From assembly GCA_949317995.1 (NCBI GenBank), contig OX439043.1:62780822-62844821 (forward strand): 64,000 nucleotides of DNA. The letters are read 5' to 3'. Made by a program: the position numbers and the translations under genes. The DNA is from Acholoe squamosa (taxonomy: Eukaryota > Annelida > Polychaeta > Phyllodocida > Polynoidae). Position 1 is the stretch's first letter. Each line of letters begins with the position of its first letter. A model generated the notes under the pieces. The model did no database searches and was not told the DNA's origin. It was given only the letters and a program-made list of their open reading frames with translations. Shown here piece after piece: positions 63,255-64,000 of this stretch.

Positions 63255-63535
63255 TGGTCGGGCTTCCCTAACCCACTTAAAAGGTTCTATTTCTACTTCT
63301 TTCCTATCCTCTCAGGATGTGTGTGGTGCACATATGCGCGGGCACTGACACATTCCTCTGTGAAATTGTGTAATGTAGTTCTCGCCATGAATATGACCTT
63401 AGCTGTTGAAACATCTATTACTCACTCACTCCCTTCTCTCTGGTAAGTAAGGGGGAGGGGGGGCCATGAATATGACCTTAGCTGTCGAAATGGCGTTAAA
63501 CATCTATTACTCACTCACTCACTCAAGGGGGAGGG
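63255..63535 (+). repeat. SINE-like repeat, copy 3 with duplicated tail
   Basis: The family blocks recur, and the CCATGAATATGACCTTAGCT to ACTCACTCACTC end is present twice (about 63385-63430 and 63462-63525). Confidence 0.6.
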
Positions 63536-64000
63536 GGGCAGTCACAGACGTACAGGGCCTTCCACCCACTGACCCTCCTCTGTTTGTGACAGTGAGCATG
63601 TTTCCAGCTTTACCTCCACCACTGTGTGTATACTAGTACTACCGGTACTACCGTGTATATAGTGGGACCAGCACAGGACTAGAGTAAGCCTATACAGGTC
63701 GTGGTATGGTATCTTAAGTTAAACTTCTTAGGGTAAAACAATACTACAGTACATTGAAATCCAAGCAGTGTCACTGTGTGTAGTCTCGTTTCCTGTTTTC
63801 CATATAGGAGAAAGCACTGATGAAATGAAATGGCTTAATCAGGCCTTATTTAGTAACGCTGGAGAGAAGTTATACTCCTACTGAATAAAGGCATTTTCTC
63901 CTTTATTCAGAATAGAATAAGACTACATTTTCCTCTACATAGAGTTAAAAAAGAAATACAAAAATTGATGTTGCAATAATTGATGAGGTACTACTATATT

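Larger units (their letters stand above)
62622..64000 (+). other. NOP56 intron 8 (incomplete)
   Basis: Holds two plus-strand copies of the SINE-like repeat and G/C homopolymer runs. No further NOP56 exon and no snoRNA are recognised. Confidence 0.6.

Noticed and set aside
63805-63885. Next NOP56 exon near the right edge
   Set aside because: The open stretch does not encode the expected sequence after the Nop domain and is closed by a stop.

Overview
The window is nuclear DNA from an intron-rich animal. The evidence is two spliced protein genes with ordinary GT-AG introns, very dense MITE-like DNA transposons, long minisatellites and a young Ty3/gypsy element. An invertebrate, possibly a non-vertebrate deuterostome such as a lancelet, fits the style of the repeats. 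The species cannot be fixed from the sequence alone.

Left third (1-24.8 kb, minus strand): one large host gene. Eighteen exons with consensus splice sites read through in a single frame of 846 codons, from an ATG at 24806 to a donor at 1218, and the gene probably continues past the left edge. The order is a Lys-rich/Pro-rich N-terminus, leucine-rich repeats, a Ras-of-complex (Roc) GTPase-like domain whose P-loop has lost its glycines, and a COR domain. That is the ROCO architecture. Its introns are full of small terminal-inverted-repeat elements, a 42-bp minisatellite and a 50-bp minisatellite.

Middle (26.4-36.8 kb): a 10.4-kb mosaic inverted repeat. Both arms carry, from the outside in, a 30-bp minisatellite, Harbinger-like and other MITEs, a fossil Ty3/gypsy RNase H fragment, a short GATCACTC tandem array and a ~179-bp satellite. 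The centre holds a 415-bp solo LTR and a long DNA hairpin.

38.8-51.4 kb: a very young, nearly whole Ty3/gypsy element of 10,689 bp with 1,836-bp LTRs and a GTAG target duplication. It has landed inside an older LTR of a related family lying in the opposite orientation. Besides gag and pol it carries a third ORF with a C2H2 zinc finger.

51.4-57.6 kb: nested small elements. The most striking are miniature LTR retroelements (TRIM-like, ~220-236-bp LTRs) that contain a complete-looking tRNA gene inside the LTR: A and B boxes, cloverleaf and a Pol III TTTT terminator. The primer-binding site just downstream of the LTR is complementary to the CCA-tailed 3' end of that same tRNA. In the copy at 54.7-54.96 kb the match is 23 of 23 bases. 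This suggests an element that encodes its own reverse-transcription primer, and it is the best candidate in the window for an undescribed system.

Right end (58.2-62.6 kb, plus strand): the first eight coding exons (390 codons) of NOP56, the box C/D snoRNP core protein, which continues beyond the window.
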